64,000 nt of DNA from Crossaster papposus. Taxonomy: Eukaryota > Echinodermata > Asteroidea > Velatida > Solasteridae. The DNA lies in the NCBI GenBank assembly GCA_037893245.1, contig JBAIAA010000441.1:1860001-1924000 (forward strand), read 5' to 3'. The notes below the pieces were generated by a model. It was not told the DNA's origin and made no database searches. It saw only the letters and a list, made by a program, of their open reading frames with translations. Position numbers and translations under genes: made by a program. Below are positions 1-12,072 of this stretch, piece after piece; within the stretch, counting starts at the first letter, position 1, and each line of letters starts with the position of its first letter.

Positions 1-464
1 GTACGTAGCCTATGGTGATACTAAATTGCATGTCACTTGATAGTGGAATACCAACACCGTGTTCCAATAACTATTCCAAAAGCCAGTCTTCTGCAGGCAC
101 TAGGCCTATCTGCCATTCTAAGGATTATTACTTACTTACCCATAAAACGAATTGACCATGTAATTTCAAGAGGGAAAATATTCTTTATAATAATTATATA
201 GGGTCCATGAGTGTACTTGACATTTCGGTAAAATTGATTAATACTGCAGTTTAAAGTGGAGTTTTGTCTTGCACGACATCGAGTCAAAAGATATAATATT
301 GCAGCCCTGCAATTGACTTTTTTGGCAATGTATAAGAGTTTATATGGAACCAATGATTTTCAGGCAGATTTAAACAAACGAAGAAAAATCGCATATACAC
401 TGATGACAGTATATCGACCAGATATGGCAAAACCATAATATATACTTGTGAAATGTACACTTAC

Positions 465-488
465 CGATGGCCCCGCGTCTGCTGAGCC
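465..488 (-). CDS. 24-nt micro-exon cassette (GSADAGPS)
   Basis: On the minus strand a pyrimidine-rich TTTCTTTACAG acceptor is followed by 24 nt and a GTAAGTG donor. Phase 0 reads GSADAGPS with no stop. The matching cassette at 27927-27950 differs at two positions (GSADAGPP), while the intron on both sides is shared with all other units. Phase 0 is inferred from the phase-0 start of the 55-nt exon at 56520 that follows the equivalent cassettes in the right-hand gene. No transcript evidence is available here. Confidence 0.55.
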
Positions 489-1205
489 CTGTAAAGAAAC
501 CAAGAGATTTTAGAAAAACATTAATACATTTTAATTGTGTGTATAACGGAAATAAATACCAAGAAAATGACACAGAGTTGAACACTTTGTAATCATCTTC
601 GTCTTTAACTGATACTTCATTAAAACAGAAGAGGGAATATTCTAGACAGAAAACTCATAATCGCCAGAGACATTATGTGTAAACAGTCGTATCAATATAA
701 CCTCGATCATTTTGACCCAGCGACATTCGTTGGATGTTGGTAGCATTTTCAATCAGTCTGTGGTTGCTTTGAATCTCAGTAAAATAATATAAAATCGCCC
801 TTCAAGAAAAACGCAAAACTCCGCCGTGTAATGAAATCACAAAAACAGACAGATTGAGTGAAGCACGGCTTGGGGAAACAGTAATACTCATTTTAAAACA
901 TTTTTCATACAATGTCACCAACAATTTCACCGACATTTCGGTAAAATTGATTAACACTGTAGTTTAAAGTGGAGTTTGGTCTTGCACGACATTAAGTCAA
1001 AAGATATAATATTGAAGCCCTGCATTATTGACTTCAACACTGTATATAAGAGTTTATTTGGAACCAATGATTTTCAGGTAACGAAGAAAAATCGCATAGG
1101 CCTATACACTGATGTCAGTATATCGACAAGATATGGCAAAACCGTGAAATATACTTATATGAACTCCGAAGTTAAACAGTAAAGGCGAATCGAATGTACA
1201 CTTAC

Positions 1206-1226
1206 CGATGCCGACAAGGTTTGGGT
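1206..1226 (-). CDS. 21-nt micro-exon cassette (TQTLSAS)
   Basis: Acceptor TTTCTTTACAG and donor GTAAGTG on the minus strand bound 21 nt that read TQTLSAS in phase 0. The length stays a multiple of three although it is 3 nt shorter than the cassette at 465. Flanking intron is the common unit. The exon body is unlike other cassettes except for the final (C/T)CG before the donor. Confidence 0.55.
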
Positions 1227-2425
1227 CTGTAAAGAAACAAAACAGATGTTAGAAAAACATTCAATAATAATGTTTAATTGTGTGTATAAAGGGAATACAA
1301 ACCAAGACAATGGCACAGGATTCAACACTTTGTCTTCATCTTACGTCTCAAGAAATATTTGATTACAAAGTTTCAACGTTTTCTTCTGGAATGTTTTATA
1401 ATTTCATTGACATAATTGTATAAAAAAGTTGAATCTGTAAAATCGCCCTCAAAGAAAAACGCAAACTCCGCCGTGTAATGAAATCACGAAAACAGACAGA
1501 TTGAGTGAAGCAAGGTTTGGGGAAACAATAATACTCAGAAGTGTTGTTGTTGTTAAAGGAAATTTGACTGGACTTGCTTTTCTTTGTGCATCCCATAATC
1601 GTTGGACTTGCTTTTCTTTGTAAAGATTTATTTCTTGCTCGGAAGGTTAACTTCTTTCCTTTTTAAAGTTACACTTTTTTCCTTTAGCTTGCAATGGGGT
1701 AATTTGATAATGCTTCGGTGTAATTTGTAAATTACAAAATGTGTCTATTAGCTTGGAGGTGAATTGTAACTGTTCTATAGTATTATGGTATCTACATGCA
1801 TACTTCTTGGTATGTTAAAACAACAAGTAGTAACTTGTACATGACAAAATGTTGAACTGAAGATAAAACCTTTTGAGAGGGCTAATTGAGACCTATATAC
1901 AGTTCCGTCCTCTAAACGAAATTACAAAAATAATGTTGTTTTCAGATGGAAATGACGAGTCCGCTTCGGTGCTATTTTTCGACACAAAATATTTGGGGGC
2001 CTACGAAAGATTCGAAGATCTATGAAATATTTGAGAGCCTGCAAAATATGGGATATGCAAATACTGAACTTGGTCCCCAAGAGGAAACATTGACGTCAAG
2101 CTGATTTGTAGCTTTGCATTATCGGTCGATTGAGTACCGAATTTACAACTACACCCTAAAAACATATTGGTTGGAAATAACTAATTAATTTGTGGATATG
2201 TGTCCTACCAATATATTGGTTAATTTTAACCTAAATATTTGTTTTTTTGACCAATATTTTGTTTTGTTAATGACCAATATCATTGCGGGAGTTGCAACGT
2301 GGCACAAAGTCGTTTAAAACAATGAAGATCGTTTTACCACTCCTCAGACTTGTATACTTATACTTATAATATACTTATATGAACTCTGAAGTTAAACAGT
2401 AAAGGCGAATCGAATTTCCACTTAC

Positions 2426-2434
2426 CCGTAGTTC
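2426..2434 (-). CDS. 9-nt micro-exon cassette (ELR)
   Basis: On the minus strand the usual acceptor reads TTTCTTTACAT, so it lacks the AG. The first AG downstream is 15 nt further on, at the end of GGCTCATCACGCAAG. It leaves exactly 9 nt, GAACTACGG, before the GTAAGTG donor. Phase 0 gives E-L-R. Seven cassettes share this layout and their 9-nt cores all differ. Confidence 0.5.
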
Positions 2435-3695
2435 CTTGCGTGATGAGCCATGTAAAGAAACAAAACAGAAATGTTAGAAAAGCATTAATTGATAAATTTT
2501 AATAGTGTGTATTAAGGGAATACGAACCAAGAAAATGGCACAGGATTCAACACTTTGTCTTTATCTTACGTCTCAATAAATATATACTATTACAAAGTTT
2601 CAACGTTTTATTCTCGATATTTTTTCCTTTTCTCTGGACTTTTTTATAATTCCAATGACACAATTGTATGAAGAAGTTGAACCTGTAAAATCGCCCTCAA
2701 AAAAAACCCGCAAAACTCCGCCGTGTAATAAAATCACGAAAACATAAAGATTGAGTGAAGCAAGGCTTGGGGGAACAATAATACTCAGAAGTTTGGTTGT
2801 TTAAGGAAATTTGACTGGACTTGCTTTTCTTTGTAAATATGTATTTCTGGCTCGGGAGGTTAACTTCTTTCCTTTTTTCAAGTTACACTTTCTTCCTTTC
2901 GCTTGCAATCGGGTGATTTATGAGAGGAAGGGCCAGCCCATATTATCGTGAGTAAAAGGAACAAAATATCGGAAAAATCACATTGAGTTCGTTTTCAGCT
3001 CATTCAATTTCAATGGAAGGTAATGGAAAGTAAGTCATACGTAGCTGAACCTCTATGAGTAAAAACAAACTATCAAAAACAGGGAAAGAAACACTAGTTT
3101 TTAGTTACAAACAAGGCAGCTAGTCTGGTTTCCTGACAACATCATTCATCGTGTATTGATCATAATAGTATTACATAGTTGGTTCTATATTCACTCATAT
3201 CTGTATGCAACAAGAACTCAAACATGGCATGGCACAAAGTCGTTAACAAATTAAAGATCGTTCTGCCACTCTTCAGACTCTTTTTCCGGTAAATATGTTA
3301 GGTTTTTGTGCAGCATAAAAATGTTTCGGTTGAAACTTTAAAGCAGGTCGACAGTGAAATAATTACAATTCGTTTGTATGCATTCTATAATCGTTTTTTT
3401 GCAAGACGGGATCGATGAGTGTACTTGACATTTCTGTAACATTTATTAACCCTGTAGTTTAAAGTTTGAAGTTTGGTCTTGCACGACATTAAGTCAAAAG
3501 AAATAATACTGCAGCCCTGTAATTGACTTGAACAATGTAAGAGTTTATGGAACCAATGATTTTCAGGCAGAGTTAAACTAACTAAGAAAAATCGCATATA
3601 CACTGATGACAGTATATCGACCAGATATGGCAAAACCGTAAAATATACTTGAACTCTGAAGTTAAACAGTAAAGGCGAATCGAATTTACACTTAC

Positions 3696-3704
3696 CCGTA
3701 GACG
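3696..3704 (-). CDS. 9-nt micro-exon cassette (RLR)
   Basis: Same layout as the cassette at 2426: ACAT in place of the proximal acceptor, then GGCTCATCACGGAAG, then core CGTCTACGG, then GTAAGTG. Phase 0 reads R-L-R. It differs from the 2426 core only in its first three bases. Confidence 0.5.
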
Positions 3705-4189
3705 CTTCCGTGATGAGCCATGTAAAGAAACAAAACAGAAATGTTAGAAAAGCATTCATTGGTAAAGTGTAATAGTGTGTATTAAGAGAATACAAACCAA
3801 GAAAATAGCACAGGGTTCAACACTTTGTCTTCATCTTACGTCTCAATGAATATATTATTACAAAGTTTCAATGTTTTCTTCTGGACATTTCCTCCTTTCC
3901 TCTGGATTTTTCTTATTCCAATGACATAATTGTATAAAGACGTTCAACCTGTAAAATCGTCCTCCAAGAAAAACGCAAAACTCCGCCGTGTAATAAAATC
4001 ACGAAAACATAAAGATTGAGTGAAGCAAGGATTGGGGAACAGTAATACTCAGAAGTTTGGTTGTTTAAGGAAATTTGACTGGGCTTGTTTTTCTTTGTAA
4101 AGATATATTTCTGGCTCAGGAGGTTAACTTCTTACCTTTTTAAAGTTACACTTTCTTCCTTTCGCTTGCAATTGGGTGATTAATGATTG

Positions 4190-5350
4190 CTTCGGTTACA
4201 ACTTTAAAGCAGGTTTAAAACAGATGAGGGAATAATTATAGACAGAAAACTCCTAATCGCTCAGAGACATTGTGTGTAAACAGTCGTATCAAGATAATCT
4301 CGATCATTTTGACCCAGCGACATTCGTTGGATGTTGGTAGCATTTTCAGTCAGTCTGTGGTTGCTTTGAACCTCAGTAAAATAATCAATAAGAAGGGAAT
4401 GATCGATAAATGACAACGCAGACGAAAATATTATGTAGGCTCATTGTATTACAATGTATATTAGGGAGATCACAATTAGATAAATACGTATACGTACATA
4501 TCCGCGTAACACATAAGATTATCCGATTTGGTAAGCCCGATGTTCTTCGATTGTTCTTAGGACTTCCGAACAGGATTACGTTCCTAAACGGTATACATGT
4601 AGGAGTTGAGGGGATTTGCAATGTACTGAGACGACTTGCATACACTAATCGCCTGGAGGGCATTTGACCAAATTTTGAACGTCTGGTTTTAATTTGGCAT
4701 GAATTTCAGACTTTATAAAATCCAGACTCATTGGCATAGTATTGCGCATGACTAAGTGAAGATAATTAGAGAGTGACCGGTCACGTGAGAGGGTTTAACC
4801 TGATATTCATATGTCACCGGCATTATGAACTCACACGAGTGATAAACAAAGTGATTTGACTCCTTTTTGATTACCATAATGGCACAGGTTGTCTAATCTT
4901 AACCAACCCTGGCCAAACCATGAAAAATTGACTCTTTATGACAAATTCGACTATAAGATTAATGAACTACGTAGGTATGTATGCGGCAAAATGGAAAGCG
5001 ATCGATACTGACGAACAATAGCGCTAAACCACAAGGCAGCCAATCTACAAGGCATCATCAATCAGTATATTTATAAAATAACAAAACTGATTTCATACTA
5101 TTGTTGGTATTGCAAGGCAATCGTCTTAAAATGTTGTAAACATTTGGGATAAACTTGGTTTTTAACACATAAAATCACACACATGCGCTTAAGATGAAAA
5201 GTGAGAACGTGTCTTTTTTTGTGGGTAAACTGATAGTATGCTTAGGTATACACGCACATGCATATTAATCTCAACCTCTCTAATGACAGCATAAACTTAC
5301 AAACCCACTGCTTGATGACATTTTGTTTGGTTCGGCTTAAATTTGTTTTC
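4190..5350. repeat. Long intron repeat block L, copy 1
   Basis: This block recurs at about 6570-7470, 8480-8830 (partial), 25890-26440, 60890-62700 and 63480-64000. It carries the marks GACAACGCAGACGAAAATAT, GGTCACGTGAGAGGGTTTAA, ACCAACCCTGGCCAAACC and CAATAGCGCTAAACCACAAG. Around 4385-4667 both strands are open, as in other copies, with a 6-nt length difference between copies. I see no splice signals that would make it an exon. Confidence 0.7.
5301..5310 (-). pseudogene. Probable decayed cassette, not a multiple of three
   Basis: The block GACAGCATAAACTTAC, which precedes the cassettes at 7455, 27221 and 62677, is present with a GTAAGT donor on the minus strand. The nearest AGs leave 7 or 10 nt, neither divisible by three. 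A sister copy at about 8795 has the weaker donor GTAGGT. I read both as dead cassettes. Confidence 0.35.
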
Positions 5351-6032
5351 GGTAAAATGAATTAAGACTACATTTAAAGTGGAGATTCGCCAAAGGAAAT
5401 TTTGCATTTCCGCGAACTAACGTTTTCTGGCAGAGAGAATTGCTTCCACAATTTACAACTGCACCCTAAAAACAGATTGGTTGGAAATAACTAATTGATT
5501 GGTGGATATGTGTCCTACCAATATATTGGTTAATTTTAACCTAAATATTTGTTATTTTGAGCAATACTTTGTTAAAATGACCAATATCATTGCGGGGGTT
5601 GCAACGTGGCACAAAGTCGTTTAAAACAATGAAGACCGTTTTGCCACTCTTCAGACAATTTTTCCGGTAAATATGTTTCGGTTGAGAGTGAAGTAATTAC
5701 CATTCGTTTTAATGCATTCCATAATCGTTTTACAAGACAGGATCCATGAGTTTACTTGACATTTCGGTAACATTTATTAACACTGTAGTTTAAAGTGGGG
5801 TTTGGTCTTGCACGACATTAAGTCAGAAGATATAATATTGCAGCCCTGTAAATTGACTTTAACAATGTAAGAGTTTTTTATGGAACCAATGATTTTCAGG
5901 CAGAGTTAAACTAACGAAGAAGAATCGCATATAGACTGATGACAGTATATCGACAAGATATGGCAAAACCGTGAAATATACTTATATGAACTCCGAAGTT
6001 AAACAGTAAAGGCGAATCGAATTTACACTCAC

Positions 6033-6041
6033 CTCTTTAAT
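6033..6041 (-). CDS. 9-nt micro-exon cassette (IKE)
   Basis: ACAT replaces the proximal acceptor. GGCTCATCACGCAAG supplies the AG, the core is ATTAAAGAG and the donor is GTGAGTG. Phase 0 reads I-K-E. The flanking intron matches the other units closely. Confidence 0.5.
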
Positions 6042-6569
6042 CTTGCGTGATGAGCCATGTAAAGAAACAAAACAGAAATGTTAGAAAAGCATTCATTGAT
6101 AAAGTTTAATAGTGTGTATACAGGGAATACAAACCAAGAAAATGGCACAATAATCAACACTTTGTCTTCATCTTACGTCTCAATAAATATTAGTATTACA
6201 TGTACAAAGTTTCAACGTTTTCTTCTGGATATTTCCTTCTTTCCTCTGGATTTTTCTTATTCCAATGACATAATTGTAAAAAGAAGTTGAATCTGTAAAA
6301 TCGCCTCCCCCCCCCCCATAAAAAAAATTTAAAAAAATAAAAAACAAAAAACAAACAAACCCGCAAAACTCCGTCGTGTAATGAAATCACGAAAACAGAC
6401 AGATTGAGTGAAGCAAGGCTTGGGGAAACAATAATACCCAGAAGTTTTGTTGTTGTTGAAGGAAATTTGACTGGACTTGCTTTTCTTTGTAAATATATAT
6501 TTCTGGCTCGGGAGGTTAACTTCTTTCCTTTGTTCAAGTTACACTTTCTTCCTTTCGCTTGCAATCGGG

Positions 6570-7450
6570 TGATTTATGAGAGGAAGGGCCGGCCCATTAT
6601 TATCGTGAGTAAAAGGAACGAAATAAATACGTATACGTACATATCCGCGTAATACATAAGATTATCCGATTTGATAAGCCTGATGTTCTTCGACTGTTCT
6701 CATCATTATGACTTCCGAACAACAGTACGTTCCCAAACCGTACAGTGGTAGGAGTTGAGGGGATTTGCACTGTACTGAGACGACTTGCATACACTAATCG
6801 CATGGGGAACATTTGACCAACATTTGGACGTCTAGTTTTATTTTGGCATAAATTTCAGACTTTATAAAATCCGGACTCATTTGTATAGTATTGCGCATGA
6901 CTAAGTGAAGATAATTAGAAGAGTGACCGGTCACGTGGGAGGGTTTAACCTTATATTCATATGAGACTGGCATCATGAACTCCCACGAGTGATAAACAAA
7001 GTGATTCAACTTCATTTTGGTGACCATTATGGCACAGGTTGTCTAATCTTAACCAACCCTGGCCAAACCATGAAAAATTGACTCTTTATAACAAATCTGA
7101 CTAAGATTAATGTACTACGTAGGTATGTATGCGGCAAAATGGAAAGCGATCGATACTGACGAACAATAGCGCTAAACCACAAGGTAGCCAATCTACAAGG
7201 CATCTTAAATCAGTGTATTTATAAAATAACAAAACTGATTTCATACTATTGTTGGTATCGCAAGGCAATCGTCTTAAAATGTTGTTAACATTTGGGGTAA
7301 ACTTGGTTTTTAACACATGAAATCACACACATGCGCTTAAGATGACAACTGAGAACGTGTATTTTTTTTGGGGTAAACTGATAGTATGCTTACGTATACA
7401 TGCACATACATACGTTGTAAAATCTCAACCTCTCTAATGACAGCATAAAC
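6570..7450. repeat. Long intron repeat block L, copy 2
   Basis: A second copy of the block described at 4190. It carries the phrases GGTCACGTGGGAGGGTTTAA, ACCAACCCTGGCCAAACC and CAATAGCGCTAAACCACAAG. Its doubly open segment (6600-6812) has the 6-nt longer form also seen at 26026-26313. Confidence 0.65.
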
Positions 7451-7454
7451 TTAC

Positions 7455-7478
7455 CTTGTCAGTAAAATCCACTGACTT
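7455..7478 (-). CDS. 24-nt micro-exon cassette, second flank family (KSVDFTDK)
   Basis: Acceptor TTTCTTTGCAG and donor GTAAGTT on the minus strand enclose 24 nt reading KSVDFTDK in phase 0. The flanks (CATAAACTTAC on one side, TGCAAAGAAATGAAAGA on the other) differ from the main family and match the cassettes at 27221 and 62677. Two intron families therefore carry short symmetric exons. Confidence 0.5.
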
Positions 7479-7529
7479 CTGCAAAGAAATGAAAGAAATG
7501 TGAACATTACAATAATGTAATTAAACCAC

Positions 7530-7795
7530 CATTGCTTCGTCCTTCGGATGGGACGTTAAGCTGTTGGTCCCGTGTGTGTATTGTGTATATATTGAACCTG
7601 GACACGCACGTAAAAGAACCCAGTCACACTTATCGCTAAGAGAAGGGGTTCGCCCCGGTGTTTCTGGACATTTCGTTCATCCTTACAAAAAAACAAAAAA
7701 AACAACCGTAGTCATTAACGAGTCGTGGCCGGCAGCCAGAGGCGCCTTTACGTGCCATCGGCTCGACTACGTTGAAAAAAAAGAAAAAAAATTGT
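7530..7795 (+). mobile_element. SINE-like element
   Basis: The phrases GGATGGGACGTTAAGCTG, GTCCCGTGTGTGT, CACGCACGTAAAAGAACCC and GTTCGCCCCGGTGT, followed by an A-rich tail at about 7775-7790, resemble the conserved body and tail of SINE families of marine invertebrates. No clear tRNA head is visible and the family is not named. It interrupts the repeat unit just left of the cassette at 7455. Confidence 0.5.
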
Positions 7796-9348
7796 ATACA
7801 TGCTGGGTCCCTCTGGAAAACAGTGTTTCACTGAGAAGGTTACCCCAGGGTAAATAATAAATAAATAAAAATAAAATAAATAAATAGTAAAAAAAACATC
7901 TTTAAGAATATACATTGTTTTTGTCTGACGATAAAAATAAACTTTAAAAAATGGCGGAAAACTTGATACCAACAAAACGAAAGTTGGTTCCCTATTCACT
8001 TATACCTGTATGCAAAATGAACTTTGTAAAATATCTATTTCTGGCTGGGGAGGTTAACTTCTTTCCTTTTAACAGTTACACTTTCTTCCTTTCGCTTGCA
8101 ATTGGGTGATTTATGAATGCTTCGGTTACAACTTTAAAGCAGGTTGACAGTGAAATAATTACCATTCATTTTAATGCATTCTATACTCGTTCTAAAAGAC
8201 AGGATCCAGGGGGTGTACTTGGCATCTTAAAAAGGCACCCAGAGGCTCCTATACATGTATTGACGATGGTATATCGAAGCAACTATGTCATTTCCTGACA
8301 GGAAATTTTGAAATTATGTAAATGCCATAATTGGTGACAGTATATCGACCAGATGGGGCGAAACCGTGAAATAAACGTGAAACAAGGGGCGTGAAACAAG
8401 GGGTGGGAGAAGTAGCCTCGGATACTTGTGTTGAAAAAAAATGTGACTGAACTTGCTGAAATATCAAATTTCTGGCTATAGGCAAAATGGAAAGCAATCG
8501 ATACTGACGAACAATAGCGCTAAACCACAAGGTAGCCAATCTACAAGGCATCGTTAATCAGTATATTTATAAAATAACAAAACTGATTTCATACTATTGT
8601 TGGTATCGCAAGGCAATCGTCTTAAAATGTTGTCAACATTTGGGGTAAACTTGGTTTTGAACACATGAAATCACACACATGCGCTTAAGATTAAAAGTGA
8701 GAACGTGTTTTTTGGGGGGGAAACTGATAGTATGCTTAGGTATACACGCACATGCATATTAATCTCAACCTCTCTAATGACAGCATAAACCTACAAACCC
8801 ACTGCTTGATGACATTTTGTTTGGTTCGGCTTACATTTGTTTTCGGTAAAATGAAGTAAGACTCAATTTAAAGTGGAGTTTCGTCAAATGAAATCTTGCA
8901 TTTCAGCGAACTAACGTTTCCTGGCAGAGAGAATTGCTTCCACAATTTACAACTACACCCTAAAAACAGTTTGGTTGGAAATAACTAGTTGATTGGTGGA
9001 TATGTGTCCTACCAATATATTGGTTAATTTTAACATAAATATTTGCTATTTTGAGCAATGTTTTTGTTAAAATGACCAATATAATTGCGGGGGTTGCAAC
9101 GTGGCACAAAGTCGTTTAAAACAATGAAGACCGTTTTGCCAAAAGATATAATATTGCAGTCCTGCAATATTGACTTCAACACTGTAAGAGTTTATTTGGA
9201 ACCAATGATTTTCAGGCAGATTTAAACTAACGAAGAAAAATCGCATATACACTGATGACAGTATATCGACCAGATACGGCAAAACCGTGAAATAAACTTA
9301 TATAAACTCCGAAGTTAAACAATAAAGGCGAATCGAATGTACACTTAC

Positions 9349-9357
9349 CGCATAAAA
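9349..9357 (-). CDS. 9-nt micro-exon cassette (FYA)
   Basis: ACAT at the proximal acceptor, GGCTCATCACGCAAG as the shifted acceptor, core TTTTATGCG, donor GTAAGTG. Phase 0 reads F-Y-A, unlike any other core in the window. Confidence 0.5.
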
Positions 9358-10550
9358 CTTGCGTGATGAGCCATGTAAAGAAACAAAACAGAAATGTTAG
9401 GCAAACATTAATTGATAAAGTTTAACAGTGTGTATTAAGGGAATCTTACGTCTCAATAAATATATTATTACAAAGGTTCAACATTTTCTTCCGGATATTT
9501 CCTCCTTTCATCTGGACATTTTTTTATAATTACAATGACATAATTGTATAAAAAAAGTTAAATCTGTAAAATCGCCCTCCAAGAAAAACGCAAAACTCCG
9601 CCGTGTACTAAAACAATCACGAAAAACGGAAAGATTGAGTGAAGCAAGGCTTAGGGTAAAGGTAATACTCAGAAGTTTTGTTGTTGTTGAAGGAAATTTG
9701 ACTGTACTTGTTTTTCTTTGTAAATATCTAATTCTGGCTCGGGAGGTTAACTTCTTTCCTCTTTTCAAGTTACACTTTCTTCCTTTCGCTTGCAATCGGG
9801 TGATTTATGAGAGGAAGGGCCAGCCCATTATTATCGTGAGTAAAAGAAAAAAAATATTGGAAAAAGCACAATGGGTTCGTTTTCAGCTCATTCAACTTCA
9901 ATGGAAGGTAATGGAAAGTAAGTCATACGTAGCTGAACCTCTATGAGTAAAAACAAACTATCAAAATAATTGATCGTGTATTGATCATAATTGTATTACA
10001 TAGTTGGTTCTATATTCACTCATATCTGTATTCAACAAGAACTCAAACATGGCATAACACAAAGTTGTGAAAACAATTAAGATCGTTCGGCCACTTTTCA
10101 GAGACTTTTCCAGGTAAATATGTTAGGTTTTCGTGCAGCATGGAAATGTTTCGGTTGCAACTTTAAAGCAGGTCGACAGTCAAATAATTACCATTTGTTT
10201 GTATGCATTATATAATCGTGTTACAAGACAGGGTCCATGAGTGTACTTGAAATTTCCGTAAAATTTATTAACACTGTAGTTTTAAGTATAGAGTTTGGTC
10301 TTGCACGACATTAAGTCAAAATATATAATATTGCAGCCTTGCAATATTGACTGCAATTCTGTGAGAGTTTTTATGGAACCAATGATTTTCAGGCAACTAA
10401 TGAAGACAAATTGCATACTAGGCAGATTTAAACTAACGAAGACAAATCGCATATACACTGATGACAGTATATCGACCAGATATGGCAAAACCGTAAAATA
10501 TACTTGAACTCTGAAGTTAAACAGTAAAGGCGAATCGAATGTACACTCAC

Positions 10551-10559
10551 CCCTTCAAT
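10551..10559 (-). CDS. 9-nt micro-exon cassette (IEG)
   Basis: Shifted acceptor GGCTCATCACGCAAG, core ATTGAAGGG, donor GTGAGTG. Phase 0 reads I-E-G. The donor variant GTGAGTG is shared with the cassette at 6033. Confidence 0.5.
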
Positions 10560-11636
10560 CTTGCGTGATGAGCCATGTAAAGAAACAAAACAGAAATGTT
10601 AGAAAAACATTCCTTGATAAAGTTTAACAGTGTGTATAAAGGGAATACAAACCAAGACAATGGCACAGGACTCAGCACTTTGGCTTCATCTTACGTTTCA
10701 ATAAATATATTATTACAGAGTTTCAACGTTTTCTTCTGGATATTTTCTCCTTTCCTATGGATTAATTTTTTTTAATTCCAATGACATAATTGTAAAAAGA
10801 AGTTGAACCTGTAAAATCGCTCATACATACGCACATACGCTCACCACAAGGTTCCTATAGTCAGAGAGGGAGGGCCAGCCCATATTATCGTGAGTAAAAG
10901 AAACAAAATATAGGAAAAAGCACATTGGGTTCTTTTTCAGCCCATTAAATTCCAATGGAAGGGAATGGAAAGTAAGTCATACGTAGGTGAACCTCTATGA
11001 GTAAAAACAGACTATCAAAAACAGGTGGGGTGGGGAAACACTAGTTTTTAGTTACAAACAAGGCAGCTAGTCTGGTTTCCTGACAAAATAATTGATCGTG
11101 CATTGATCATAATAGTATTGCATAGTTGGTTCTACAATCAATAATATCTGTATGCAACAAGAACTCAAACATGGCATAACACAAAGTCGTAAAAAAAAAA
11201 GATCGTTCTGCCACTCTTTAGAGTCGTTTCCCCCTGTAAATATGTTAGGTTTTCGTGCAGCATGGAAATGTTCCGGTTGCAACTGTAAAGTAGGTTGACA
11301 GTGAAGTAATTACCATTCGTTTCTATGCATTCTATAATCGTTCTACAAGACAGGATCCATGAGTGTACTTGACATTTCAGTAACATTTATTAACACTGTA
11401 GTTTAAAATGGAGTTTGGTCTTGCACGACATTAAGTCAAAAGAAATAATATTGCAGCCCTGCAATTGACTTTAACAATGTAAGAGTTTATATGGAACCAA
11501 TGATTTTCAGGCAGAGTTAAACTAACGAAGAAAAATATCATATACACTGCTGACAGTATATCGACCAGATATGGCAAAACCGTAAAATATACTTCTCTGA
11601 AGTTAAACAGTAAAGGCGAATCAAATGTACACTTAC

Positions 11637-11645
11637 ATTAATACA
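11637..11645 (-). CDS. 9-nt micro-exon cassette (CIN)
   Basis: Shifted acceptor GGCTCACCACGCAAG (one change from the common form), core TGTATTAAT, donor GTAAGTG. Phase 0 reads C-I-N. This is the last cassette before the DIRS insertion. Confidence 0.5.
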
Positions 11646-11868
11646 CTTGCGTGGTGAGCCATGTAAAGAAACAAAACAGAGGTAATACAAGGTAATACTC
11701 AGAAGTTTTGTTGTTGTCGAAGGAAATTTGACTGTACTTGCTTTTCTTTGTAAATATCTAATTCTGGCTCGGGAGGTTAACTTCTTTCCTTTTTAAAGTT
11801 ACACTTTCCTTCTTTCGCTTGCAATTGGGTGATTTATGAATGCTTTGGTTTCAACTTTAAAGCAGGTT

Positions 11869-12030
11869 TCCCCAAATCCAAGGGGATTTTCCATTCTAAT
11901 AAGAAAATACTCACCTCTGTTTACCAACATTTGCATCAGCGCGCAAGCGCACAAACCTCGCTGAAAAGAATAGCGCCCAAGCCACGCCTACTGCATGCCC
12001 CATAAAGGACCCTGTAACACAACCACTCGT
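11869..12030. repeat. DIRS inverted terminal repeat, left
   Basis: From CACCTCTGTTTACC at about 11922 to the CCACTCG region near 12029 it is the near-perfect reverse complement of the right end. The outermost 50 bp, starting TCCCCAAATCC, is specific to this end and reappears in the internal complementary region. Confidence 0.85.
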
Positions 12031-12072
12031 CCTATTTTTTTTATTTTTTGTGTGTTTCCCATAAGGGAGGGA

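Larger units (their letters stand above)
1..11868. repeat. Left block of tandemly repeated intron units carrying micro-exon cassettes
   Basis: About a dozen diverged copies of the same intron blocks follow each other here. A typical unit holds, in order, the phrases CAGGATCCATGAGTG, TTGGTCTTGCACGACATT, ACCAATGATTTTCAGGC, ACAGTATATCGACCAGATA and GGCGAATCGAATGTACACTT, then a short cassette, then TGTAAAGAAACAAAACAG on the far side. Nine cassettes are listed separately. Between them are non-coding blocks also seen at 25.9-29.3 kb and 57.1-64 kb. Short open frames here run through this repeat sequence on both strands and I do not call them genes. Position 1 aligns with position 57143, so the window opens inside a unit whose counterpart directly precedes the ZU5 exons of the right-hand gene. 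Confidence 0.85.

Noticed and set aside
140..165. GTAAGTAAG donor-like site near 145, with a partner near 57271, as a further cassette
   Set aside because: The copy near 145 has no AG between the pyrimidine tract and the donor. The AGs in the partner leave 25 or 16 nt. I do not count either as a cassette.
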